Assembly: GCA_020633775.1 (NCBI GenBank)
Contig: JACKDA010000002.1
Coordinates: 62,001 to 126,000 of the forward strand
Source: Gemmatimonadales bacterium
Lineage (GTDB): Bacteria > Gemmatimonadota > Gemmatimonadetes > Gemmatimonadales > GWC2-71-9
DNA length: 64,000 nt
Direction of reading: 5' to 3'
The notes below the pieces were generated by a model. That model made no database searches and was not told where the DNA came from. It saw only the letters and a program-made list of their open reading frames with translations. A program made the translations under genes and the position numbers. Shown here one piece after another: positions 45,327 to 53,140 of this stretch. Position 1 is the stretch's first letter, and each line of letters starts with the position of its first letter.

Positions 45327-46079
45327 TCACGGCGTCGCCCCCAGCGCCTCGAGCGCCCGGCGCGACTGGCGGTCGCGCGGGTTCACCGCGAGGGCGTCGC
45401 GGTAGGCGGCGATCGCCGCGGTCGTGTCCCCCACCTCGAGCTGTGCCGCGGCGAGCTGCCGCCGCACGAACGCCGAGGTCCCGAACAGCTCCACGTTGCG
45501 CTGGTAGGCATGCAGCGCGTCCGCGCGGGGCCCCCGGCGCAGGAGGACCTCGCCGACCCGATCGAGCGTCAGCTCGCTGAAGTCGTAGGCCGCCTGACCG
45601 TAGTACCGCGTGCGCAGGGCGGCGTAGGCGGAGTCCATCCCGGCGATCCCGCCGTCGGCATGCGCCCGCAACAGGATGTCGGCCAGCGGTTGCGGCAGCC
45701 GCACCCCGCGGTGGCACGTCATGCAGGTCACGTCGAGCCCCTCGGCGTCGAGGTCCGCGAGGCGGGTCAGGTACTCGCCGTTGATCGCCTGCACCATCCG
45801 CATCATCTCGCGCGCCTTCCGCTTCGCCGGCTTCTCGTCGGAGACGAAGTCGTACTCCCAGATGCTCATTCCCTCGGATCCGACGTGGCAGTGGGTGCAG
45901 CGCACGCCGAGGGCCCGCGTGAAGCCGGCCATCTGGTCGATCACCTGCTGCACCGGCGTGTCGCGCGGGATCACCTGCACGTTGACCAGCGAATCCGGCG
46001 GGCCCTGCTGCGCGACCACGGGGGAGGTGACGAGCACCAGGAGCGCGAGGGACGCGAGCGGGCGACGGGGCAGGGACAT
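45327..46079 (-). CDS. Periplasmic dihaem c-type cytochrome with TPR tail
   Basis: Exported electron-transfer protein of 250 residues with a signal peptide ending TSPVVAQQ. Two haem-binding sites are visible: CTHCH (about residue 61) and CMTCH (about residue 118), each spaced after a helical stretch, as in the CytoC_RC-like family (photosynthetic reaction-centre cytochrome relatives). The C-terminal 75 residues are TPR-like helices (ADALHAYQRNVELFGTS, AAIAAYRDALAVNPRDR). AGGAGC lies 6 nt before the ATG. It is divergent from the TonB receptor, and the shared gap holds TGAC arrays. Confidence 0.87.
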   Translation of the reverse strand: MSLPRRPLASLALLVLVTSPVVAQQGPPDSLVNVQVIPRDTPVQQVIDQMAGFTRALGVRCTHCHVGSEGMSIWEYDFVSDEKPAKRKAREMMRMVQAINGEYLTRLADLDAEGLDVTCMTCHRGVRLPQPLADILLRAHADGGIAGMDSAYAALRTRYYGQAAYDFSELTLDRVGEVLLRRGPRADALHAYQRNVELFGTSAFVRRQLAAAQLEVGDTTAAIAAYRDALAVNPRDRQSRRALEALGATP

Positions 46080-46153
46080 GGCGGTGCTCCTGGAGGAGTC
46101 GGGCGGCGGGACGACGGGGATGATCCCTCCTACGGGCATTCGGGGCGGTTGGT

Positions 46154-46251
46154 TGACACGACCCTGACCGGACGTTGACACGGCACCGGCCGGGATCCCG
46201 CGCCGCGCCGGGCTTCACCGTTCGCTGACCTGACGCTGACCCCGCGCTGAC
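46154..46251. promoter_or_regulatory. Two TGAC arrays with 11-bp spacing in a divergent promoter region
   Basis: TGAC cores begin at 46154, 46165 and 46176, and again at 46226, 46237 and 46248, each exactly 11 bp apart, plus one extra at 46231. Regular 11-bp direct repeats are how OmpR/PhoB-type response regulators bind (for example Pho boxes). The gap of 256 bp between the cytochrome gene and the TonB receptor contains no gene. A GGGAG ribosome-binding site precedes the receptor. Confidence 0.65.
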
Positions 46252-46335
46252 ACGCGGCGGGACGCGTCCCGCAACCCTTGGAGTGCGGCATCGGCATCCG
46301 GCCGAGCCGATCCTCACACTCCGGGAGATCACCCG

Positions 46336-49300
46336 ATGATACGACATCTCGTTCGATCACTCCCCGACGCCGTGCGACGCGCCCGCTGGGTCGCGGCCGT
46401 GCTGGCGTTGGTGGCCGCGCCGCTCGCGGCGCAGGGACCCACCGGCAAGATCGAGGGCTACGTCCGCGACCAGGCCGGGGCGGCCGTGGCCAACGTGCAG
46501 GTGCGCATCACCGGCACCGCGTTCGCGACGACGACCAACCCCGCCGGCTACTACTTCTTCAACTCCGTCCCCGCCGGCGTGTACGACGTGCGGGCGTCCT
46601 ATGTCGGCTACAAGCCGACCGAGACGCGCGGCTTCCGGGTGCTCTCGGGCCAGACCGTGACACTCGACTTCGCCCTCGAGCAGACGGCGGTCGAGATCCA
46701 GGAGATCACCGTCGTCGCCGCGGCCAACGTGCTGGTGCCGCGCGACCAGGTGACCTCGAAGCAGCTGATCGACGGCTCCTACACCGACAAGCTCCCGGTG
46801 GACCGGCTCAACCAGGTCTTCGCGCTGCAGCCCGGCGTGGTGGCGAGTCCCGGCACCACGCTGCTCTCGGTGCGCGGCGGTCGCCCCGACGAGAACAACA
46901 CCTATGTCGATGGCGTGCCGGTGCAGTCGGGCAACCGCGGCACCGGTTCCGGTCGGGCGCTGCCGTCGCTGCAGGTCGGCACCAACGCCTTCGAGGACGC
47001 CTCGATCACCACCGGCGCGACCTCGGCGGAGTTCGGCAACGCGCAGGGCGGCGTGATCGCGATCACGACCCGCACCGGCGGCCAGCGCTTCAGCGGCAAC
47101 ATCGGCTTCGAGACCGACGAGCTCTCGGGCCGGATCATGGGGTCGGGGTTCAACCGGCTGCAGGCCTCCCTCGGCGGCCCGATCGCCGGTGACCTCACCT
47201 TCTTCGTCAGTGGCGTGCTCGACGGCAACCGCTTCGGCAACTTCGGCTATCGGGGCGAGGAAGTGCCCGCATGGAGCGCCGTCGGGGTCGACACCACCTT
47301 CGCGATCCCGACCAGCACCAGCGCCACGGCCGACACCCTCTTCCTCCCGGTGTACAACTACGCCCTCTCGCGCGGCGACTGCGATGCGCCCTACGTGGCC
47401 AACGCCGCCGACCCGGAGATCCGCAACAACTATGGCTACGACTGCCGCGGTCGCCTCGGCTTCGGCGGCGGCTCGCTCAGCAACGCGCAGGTGAGCGGCA
47501 AGCTCAACTACTCCTTCGGCACCGGCTCGCGCGTCGCACTGACCTACCTCGGCTCGCGGGCGCTCGCGCGCGGGGCGCGGGGGATCGACAACACCTTCGG
47601 CACGACCAACACCAACCAGGTCGTCACCCTGAACTGGAATCAGGTGCTCACCCGCAGCGCCTCGCGACAGATGGCGATCGATGCCTACCTGTCGTACCAG
47701 ACCGATCGCTCGATCAACTCGCTGCTGACCGCCGAGTCGGAGCGGAACAGCCGTGACCCGTTTCTCGGCTGGTACGTCGGCGGGTTCGACTACGAGTACG
47801 ATGACAGCGACTTCGCGGTGACCGAGGACCTGGTGCGCGCCTACCGGGTGCAGGACGCCAACTCGCCGATCACGCTGTACGACCGCAACAACACCCAGCA
47901 GTACCTGGCCCAGGCCGGCTACGGCTTCGACGGTGGGAACCTCGTCTCGCGGGGCAACCCCGGGTTGGTCGGCGCCTTCGGCGGCGTGCCGGGGACGCTC
48001 AACTATGCGACCGAGCGCCGGATCATCGGGAAGGCGAACCTCGACTGGCAGCTCGACCGCTACAACCGCCTCAAGATCGGCGGCGAGTACACCGACAGCC
48101 GGATGGACACCTATGCCAACGGCGCGCTGAACCAGGGCTTCTCGGACATCTGGCTCGCGAGCCCGGTGCGCTACAACCTCTTCGCCGAGGATCGGCTCGA
48201 CCTGGGCGACGTGGTCCTGGTCGGCGGGTTGCGCTACGACTACTTCGACCTCGGCGCGAGCAAGTGGAAGGACTACCCGCGCATCAGCTCGGCGCCGAAC
48301 TTCGACGCCGACAACCTCGACCAGTACCTCGAACCCTACACCGCGCACGATTACCTGTCGCCGCACATCCAGGTGGCGTTCCCGGTGACGGAGCGGACCA
48401 ACTTCCGGCTCTCGTACGCGCAGCAGGTCCAGACGCCGGACTACTCGGTGGCGCTGTTCGGGTCGAACACCGACCTCGCGATCACCAACACGAACAACAA
48501 CTATGGCACCGACCTCGACTTCGGGAAGACGATCCTGTTCGAGTTCGGCGTCCGCCACGCGTTCGATGACGACATGGTCCTCGACGTCACCGTGTACAAC
48601 AAGGACAACCTCGCCAACGCCGCCGGCCGGCTGATCCCGCGGATCGACCCGCGGACCCAGGCCCGCTCGGACCTGCGGCTGACGGTGAACCAGGACTTCG
48701 GCAACACCCGAGGCGTCGACCTCCGGATCGACCGGCGGTTCGGGCAGATCTTCAATGGCGTGCTGTCGTACTCGTTCCAGGACGCCCGCAACACCGGCTC
48801 CGACCCGTTCACCTACATCAACTTCGGGTCGCGGGTGACCTCGGCGATCACCGGCAACGCCACCCCACCGCCGCAGGCCGCCCAGCCGGTCGGATTCTCG
48901 CGGCCGCACAGCATCGCGGCGCAGTTCGCCTTCAACTTCCCGGCCGACTACAAGCAGGGGACGCTGGCCGGCGCGATCATGAGCCGACTGGGCATCTTCG
49001 GCACCGCGCGGTACGCCTCGGGCACGCCGTACACCCGCTGCGACCCGTCCCTTGATGACGACCTCGCGATCGTCGCGCCGGCACCGGCCGGCAGCGCGGC
49101 CGCGACCTGCAACACCCTGGGCGGCGACTTCAACGCCGCGCGACTGCCGGCGTTCAAGAATGTCGATCTCCGGGTGACGAAGGGGCTGCGGCTTGGCGGG
49201 CTCGACCTCACCGCCTACGCCGACATGCGCAACGTCTTCAACATCCAGAACATCCTCACGGTGTTCGCCCAGACCGGCACCACCAGCAACGCGCGCTACC

Positions 49301-49623
49301 GCACCACCCTCGCGGCACAGGACTCGGCGATCTTCGCCCAGAACGCGACCGCGAACGGGGCCTATGACCGGACCACCGGCGACATCATCCTCCCCGGCAG
49401 CGACGCGGAGTGCGGCGCCTGGGTCACGACCGGCAACAACCCGTCGCCGCCGAACTGCTACTTCCTCCGCAAGGGCGAGCAGCGCTTCGGCAACGGGGAC
49501 GGGATCTACACCCTCGCCGAGCAGCGCGTGGCGTCGGACATCCAGCGGCTGGCGACGTTCCACATCTCCCGCTTCACCGGCGCGGGCCGCACGCTGCGGT
49601 TCGGGATGGAGGTGAATTTCTAG
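46336..49623 (+). CDS. TonB-dependent outer-membrane receptor with carboxypeptidase-like N-domain
   Basis: Large outer-membrane transporter of 1095 residues. A signal peptide (ending APLAAQG) is followed by a carboxypeptidase regulatory-like domain (about 35-115: GKIEGYVRDQAGAAVANVQVRITG, GYYFFNSVPAGVYDVRASYVGYK), a short TonB-box-like segment (about 115-125), a plug domain with LLSVRGGRPDENNTYVDGVP, and a long beta-barrel ending in the aromatic RFGMEVNF. There is no SusD-like partner nearby, so the ligand is unknown. It is divergent from a dihaem cytochrome and may be controlled by the TGAC arrays. Confidence 0.93.
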   Translation: MIRHLVRSLPDAVRRARWVAAVLALVAAPLAAQGPTGKIEGYVRDQAGAAVANVQVRITGTAFATTTNPAGYYFFNSVPAGVYDVRASYVGYKPTETRGFRVLSGQTVTLDFALEQTAVEIQEITVVAAANVLVPRDQVTSKQLIDGSYTDKLPVDRLNQVFALQPGVVASPGTTLLSVRGGRPDENNTYVDGVPVQSGNRGTGSGRALPSLQVGTNAFEDASITTGATSAEFGNAQGGVIAITTRTGGQRFSGNIGFETDELSGRIMGSGFNRLQASLGGPIAGDLTFFVSGVLDGNRFGNFGYRGEEVPAWSAVGVDTTFAIPTSTSATADTLFLPVYNYALSRGDCDAPYVANAADPEIRNNYGYDCRGRLGFGGGSLSNAQVSGKLNYSFGTGSRVALTYLGSRALARGARGIDNTFGTTNTNQVVTLNWNQVLTRSASRQMAIDAYLSYQTDRSINSLLTAESERNSRDPFLGWYVGGFDYEYDDSDFAVTEDLVRAYRVQDANSPITLYDRNNTQQYLAQAGYGFDGGNLVSRGNPGLVGAFGGVPGTLNYATERRIIGKANLDWQLDRYNRLKIGGEYTDSRMDTYANGALNQGFSDIWLASPVRYNLFAEDRLDLGDVVLVGGLRYDYFDLGASKWKDYPRISSAPNFDADNLDQYLEPYTAHDYLSPHIQVAFPVTERTNFRLSYAQQVQTPDYSVALFGSNTDLAITNTNNNYGTDLDFGKTILFEFGVRHAFDDDMVLDVTVYNKDNLANAAGRLIPRIDPRTQARSDLRLTVNQDFGNTRGVDLRIDRRFGQIFNGVLSYSFQDARNTGSDPFTYINFGSRVTSAITGNATPPPQAAQPVGFSRPHSIAAQFAFNFPADYKQGTLAGAIMSRLGIFGTARYASGTPYTRCDPSLDDDLAIVAPAPAGSAAATCNTLGGDFNAARLPAFKNVDLRVTKGLRLGGLDLTAYADMRNVFNIQNILTVFAQTGTTSNARYRTTLAAQDSAIFAQNATANGAYDRTTGDIILPGSDAECGAWVTTGNNPSPPNCYFLRKGEQRFGNGDGIYTLAEQRVASDIQRLATFHISRFTGAGRTLRFGMEVNF

Positions 49624-50009
49624 GGAAGAAGTGAGAAGTGGGTCATGAGTCGTGAGGGGTGTGTCACCCTGAGCGCAGCGAAGGGGCGGAGCCAGACACA
49701 TGGTTCCGCCCCCTCGCTGCGCTCGGGGTGACATCGTTCCTCGCTTCTCGCTTCTCGCCCCCTACGGCGCCCGCGTCACGAACGGCTCAGCCCGGACCCG
49801 GGTGGGGCCGGATGGAGGTGAAGTTCCATGGGAGAGGTGAGAAGTGAGTCCTGAGGGGTGAGCAGTGCACGGCTGTCACCCCGAGCCGAAGGCGAGGGGG
49901 CGGAGCCAGACGCATGGCTCCGCCCCCTCGCTGCGCTCGGGGTGACAGCGATCCTCGCTTCTCGCTTCGCGCTTCTCGCCTCCCTACGGCGCCCGCGTCA
50001 CGAACGGCT
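49604..50009. repeat. Duplicated intergenic region with gene-end remnants
   Basis: Copy 1 (49604-49787) and copy 2 (49810-50009) each run from the receptor C-terminal codons (GGATGGAGGTGAA) through a heptamer/palindrome complex to the last codons of the SPOR gene (CCCTACGGCGCCCGCGTC). So copy 1 ends with a dead copy of the SPOR gene end and copy 2 begins with a dead copy of the receptor end. Each copy has a GTCACCC...GGGTGAC palindrome (about 49663-49732 and 49875-49946) and flanking GAGAAGC/GAGTC-type units. Confidence 0.88.
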
Positions 50010-50934
50010 GTCCGCCGAGCGCCTTGGCCAGCTCCTCGACCCGGGCCTGGGCGGCCTCGCGGGTCTCGAACGGTCCGGCCTGGACCCGGGTGAGGCCACC
50101 CGGTCCGGGGGTGCGGTACATGGTCAGCCCCATCTCGCGGATCGCCCGCTCCATCCGGGCGATCGCCGCCGGGTCGCTCACCGCCGCGACCTGGACTCGC
50201 CACGGCCCGGCGGCCTGGGCCGGGGCCGCCTCAACCGGGGCAGGGGCGGGGGGCGGCGGCGTGGGCTGGAGCGGAAAGACCGCCCGGGGTGAGTCGACCG
50301 GTCGCCGCTCGGGGGTCCGGATCGGAGTGGCGGCGGGCGGCGGCGCGGCCTGAGCCCTCGCCTCCGGGGTGCACCGTCGCCGCGCGAATTCCAGCTGGTT
50401 GCGGAGCTCGACGTTGCTCCCCGCGCGCTCGACGCCGCGGTCCAGCCAGGTGCAGGCCCGCGGCAGGTCCTGCCGTTCGAGCGCGGCCCGCGCGCCCCAC
50501 AGCGCGGCGTCGGCATAGACCGTCGATTGCGGATAGGAGGTCATCAGCCGCTCGACCCGGTTGATCGTCCCCTGGCTGTCGCCCGCGCCGTAGTCGAGCT
50601 GCGCCAGCCGGAGCAGCGCCTTGTCGCCCCACCCCGAGCGCGGGAACTCGACCGCGACCCGCGAGAAGAGCAGCCGCGCCTCGTCGCCCGACGACGCGAT
50701 CGTCGCCGCCGTGTAGAGCGCCTCGGCATAGCTCGGGTCGGCCGGATCGGTCGCGGTGATGATCCCGCCGATCATCGCCCGGGCGCTGTCGCTGCGGCCA
50801 TCCTGGGCGAGGCGGATGATCTCCTGGAACCGGGGCGTCGTCGGGAACGCCGACTCCTGCGCGGTGAGGACGGTCCCGGGGCCCGCGAGGGCGAAGGCGG
50901 CGAGGAGCACGGTGCGGAACGAGGTCGAGGTCAT
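49984..50934 (-). CDS. Secreted TPR-SPOR protein
   Basis: Exported protein of 316 residues: signal peptide (ending GTVLTAQE), TPR-like helices at about 35-190 (ALYTAATIASSGDEARLLFSRVA, WGDKALLRLAQLDYGAG), a Pro/Ala-rich linker, and a C-terminal SPOR domain at about 245-316 (GPWRVQVAAVSDPAAIARMERAI, TRVQAGPFETREAAQARVEEL). SPOR domains bind denuded peptidoglycan, often at the division site. The ATG overlaps the holA stop by 4 bp, so the two are one transcription unit. An altered copy of its gene end lies at 49760-49787. Confidence 0.88.
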   Translation of the reverse strand: MTSTSFRTVLLAAFALAGPGTVLTAQESAFPTTPRFQEIIRLAQDGRSDSARAMIGGIITATDPADPSYAEALYTAATIASSGDEARLLFSRVAVEFPRSGWGDKALLRLAQLDYGAGDSQGTINRVERLMTSYPQSTVYADAALWGARAALERQDLPRACTWLDRGVERAGSNVELRNQLEFARRRCTPEARAQAAPPPAATPIRTPERRPVDSPRAVFPLQPTPPPPAPAPVEAAPAQAAGPWRVQVAAVSDPAAIARMERAIREMGLTMYRTPGPGGLTRVQAGPFETREAAQARVEELAKALGGQPFVTRAP

Positions 50935-51992
50935 GCGGCCTTCCGAGGGCGTGAGGCGGCGAGGGTGAGCACCAGGTCGGTCAGGATGCCCTCCTCGGTG
51001 GAGATGGTGGTGTTCTTGAGGGCGACGTCGGCCATCAGGGTCGCCCGCACGGCGTGCGCCACCCGCCGTCCGGGCCACTGGCCCACCACCTCGGCGACGA
51101 GGTCGGCGAACGGCCCGTAACTGCCGACCATGGGTCGGGTGGCGAAGAGGCAGTCGCTCTTGATCGCGGCGGCGAGCGCCCGGCCGCGCAGCCGCCGCTC
51201 CCGCGCCATCGCGCGGGCCCACTGGACCACCAGCAGCGACGCGCCGAGGGTGAACAGCATCCGCACCCCGCTGACGCCGGTCTGCTCGAGGAGGCGGGGC
51301 AGCATCGCGGTCGCGCCGGCGACGTCGTCGCGCAGGATCGCGTCGCGCCAGTCGTCGATCGTCTCGCCATGGCGGATCCCGACCAGGTCGCCCACCGTCT
51401 CGCGGTCCAGCGGGGCGTCGCCGCCCAGCCCGGCCAGCTTCGCGACCTCCGCGGTGAGCAGGCCGAGGTCGCCGCCGGTCGCCCGCAGCAGGTGTTCCCG
51501 GGCGTCGGGTTCCAGCGCCACCTCCGCCGCGGCGAGCCGGGCGTCGAGCCAGGCGTCGAGGGCGTCGCCCACCGGCGGGGCACAGTCGACGAGGGTCGCC
51601 TCGCGGGCCAGGTCGGCGTCGGGGTCCTTGTCGTCGCCCTGGACCAGGACGAGGACCGTCTCGGGGGCCGGCGCGGCGAGGTAGCTGGCCGCCGCCTTCT
51701 TCCCCTTGGTCTTCCGCTTCCAGGCCTCGACGTCGCGGACGATCACCACCCGCCGGTCGGCCATCATCGGCAGGGTGCTGCATGCCGCGCCGAGTCCCTC
51801 GGGGTCGAGGGTCTGGGCGCTGAGGAGGTCGAGGTTGAAGTCGCGGAGCCCCGGGTCGAGGACCGCCTCAATGACCGTGGCGATCGCCTCGTCCTTGAGG
51901 ATCACCTCGCCGCCAGCGACGTAGTACACCGGCGCCGGCGCCCCCTTGGCGAGGGCCGCCCGCAGCCGATCGGGGGTCAGCCGCGCGGCCAA
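50931..51992 (-). CDS. holA: DNA polymerase III delta subunit
   Basis: Clamp-loader subunit that opens the sliding clamp (dnaN product); 353 residues. It shows the HolA pattern: APVYYVAGGEVILKDEAIATVIEAVL at the N-terminus (in place of a Walker A), the LDLLSAQTLD region, TLPMMADRRVVIVRDVEAWK, LLRATGGDLGLLTAEVAKLAGL, and a helical collar domain at the C-terminus. The start is TTG 51992; no ATG or GTG is nearby in frame. The stop overlaps the SPOR-protein ATG. It is not close to other replication genes except at the scale of this window. Confidence 0.88.
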   Translation of the reverse strand: MAARLTPDRLRAALAKGAPAPVYYVAGGEVILKDEAIATVIEAVLDPGLRDFNLDLLSAQTLDPEGLGAACSTLPMMADRRVVIVRDVEAWKRKTKGKKAAASYLAAPAPETVLVLVQGDDKDPDADLAREATLVDCAPPVGDALDAWLDARLAAAEVALEPDAREHLLRATGGDLGLLTAEVAKLAGLGGDAPLDRETVGDLVGIRHGETIDDWRDAILRDDVAGATAMLPRLLEQTGVSGVRMLFTLGASLLVVQWARAMARERRLRGRALAAAIKSDCLFATRPMVGSYGPFADLVAEVVGQWPGRRVAHAVRATLMADVALKNTTISTEEGILTDLVLTLAASRPRKAA

Positions 51993-52104
51993 TGGGCCAC
52001 CAGCGAATGCGGATTGCGCGCCGTCATGGACCGTAAGGTAAGGCCGCGCCCCGGCTTCCCGTCCGGCCCCTTCCGGGTCGGCGATTCCGGCCGTATATCT
52101 GGAT

Positions 52105-52329
52105 GTGACCTGCGCCGAGTTCTCCCGCTTCTACTCCGATTTTCGCGATGGCAACGATCCGGCGCTGGCCGCCTCGATGCGTTGGCATGCCACGCATTGT
52201 GCGACCTGTGCCCAGCACGCGCGCACGATGCTGATCGGCAGCGATGTCGCCGCGCGCTGCGCGATCGAGCACGAGGACACCGGCGAACACTCCCTCAGCG
52301 CCCTCTTCGCCACCCAGCGCATCGCCTAG
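52105..52329 (+). CDS. Mini zinc-finger (anti-sigma-like) protein
   Basis: A 74-residue protein starting with GTG. It contains a CxxC-type zinc motif of the zf-HC2/anti-sigma kind: MTCAEF near the N-terminus and HATHCATCAQHAR at about 28-40 (HxxxCxxC). It lacks a TM helix or a sigma-factor neighbour, so the anti-sigma role is only a resemblance. TATATC (52094-52099) lies 5 nt before the GTG, so it is probably leaderless. Its stop TAG and that of the convergent NUDIX gene share the same CTAG. Confidence 0.7.
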   Translation: MTCAEFSRFYSDFRDGNDPALAASMRWHATHCATCAQHARTMLIGSDVAARCAIEHEDTGEHSLSALFATQRIA

Positions 52330-52862
52330 CGCCGCTGCGCCGCCAGCGCGAGGATCGCGATCAGCGTCTTCGCGTCGCGAATCGTCCCGTCCGCGATCAT
52401 CGTCATCACCACCGACCACCGCGTCGGGTGCAGGTCGAGCACCTCGTCGCGCTCGTGCGCCGTCGCGCCCGGCACCAGGTCGGCCGCCCAGTAGAGGTGG
52501 ATCACCTCGTCGGTGAATCCCGGCGTGGTCCAGGTGCTGGTGATCCGCTCGAGACGGCCACAGCCGTAGCCGGTCTCCTCCTGCAGCTCGCGCCGCGCCG
52601 TCACCTCCGGCGCCTCGCTCCCCTCCCGGCGACCCGCCGGGATCTCCCACAACCAGCCGTCGGTCGCGTGGCGGAACTGCCGGATCAGCACGATCCGCGG
52701 ATCGGCGTCGGCCGGATCATCGAGGAACGGCACCACGGCCGATGCGCCGGGATGACGGAGCATCTCCAGCTCGCCGACCTGGCCATTGGGGAACTCGACG
52801 GTGTCGATGTCGAGCGAGACGACGCGGCCGGTGTGGACACGGCGGGTGGAGAGGAGGGTCAT
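52326..52862 (-). CDS. NUDIX hydrolase, ADP-ribose pyrophosphatase type
   Basis: Cytoplasmic nucleoside-diphosphate hydrolase of 178 residues. The Nudix box is complete: GRREGSEAPEVTARRELQEETGY (REL-EE residues, split here only by the reader). Around it are WLWEIPAG before the box and the C-terminal FTDEVIHLYWAADL, typical of ADP-sugar pyrophosphatases. TATATC (52875-52870) lies 7 nt before the ATG, and a run of GAGAAGC heptamers begins right behind this box, taking the place of a -35 region. Confidence 0.9.
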   Translation of the reverse strand: MTLLSTRRVHTGRVVSLDIDTVEFPNGQVGELEMLRHPGASAVVPFLDDPADADPRIVLIRQFRHATDGWLWEIPAGRREGSEAPEVTARRELQEETGYGCGRLERITSTWTTPGFTDEVIHLYWAADLVPGATAHERDEVLDLHPTRWSVVMTMIADGTIRDAKTLIAILALAAQRR

Positions 52863-52876
52863 GCGGAAGGATATAC

Positions 52877-53140
52877 GAGAAGCGAGAAGCGAGAAGCGAG
52901 AAGCGAGAAGCGTGAAGCGAGAAGCGGGACCTGTCACCCTGAGTGAGCCCGGAGGGCGAACGAAGGGGCGGAGCCGTCATCCCGAGCGGAGCGCCCCGCA
53001 GGGGCGCGAAGTCGAGGGATCTGCACTTCCTGGCATGAGGAGGTGCAGATCCCTCCACTCCGGCCGCTGCGCGGCCTCCGGTCGGGATGACGGATGACTC
53101 CACCCCCTCGCTTCTCCCTTCTCGCTTCTCGCTTCTCGTC
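52877..53140. repeat. Triple-nested repeat complex
   Basis: Order: seven GAGAAGC-type units (52877-52925), left part of a GTCACCCTGAG element (52933-52975), a complete GTCATCCCGAG palindrome (52976-53091, containing GGATCTGCAC and GTGCAGATCC arms), right remnant of the second element (about 53092-53112), and GCTTCTC units (to 53140) ending at the stop codon of the M16 gene. Each family lies in the loop of the one before it. Confidence 0.88.

Noticed and set aside
52105..52329. A true anti-sigma factor
   Set aside because: Only the zinc motif resembles zf-HC2; there is no TM helix and no sigma-factor gene beside it, so I kept a neutral name.
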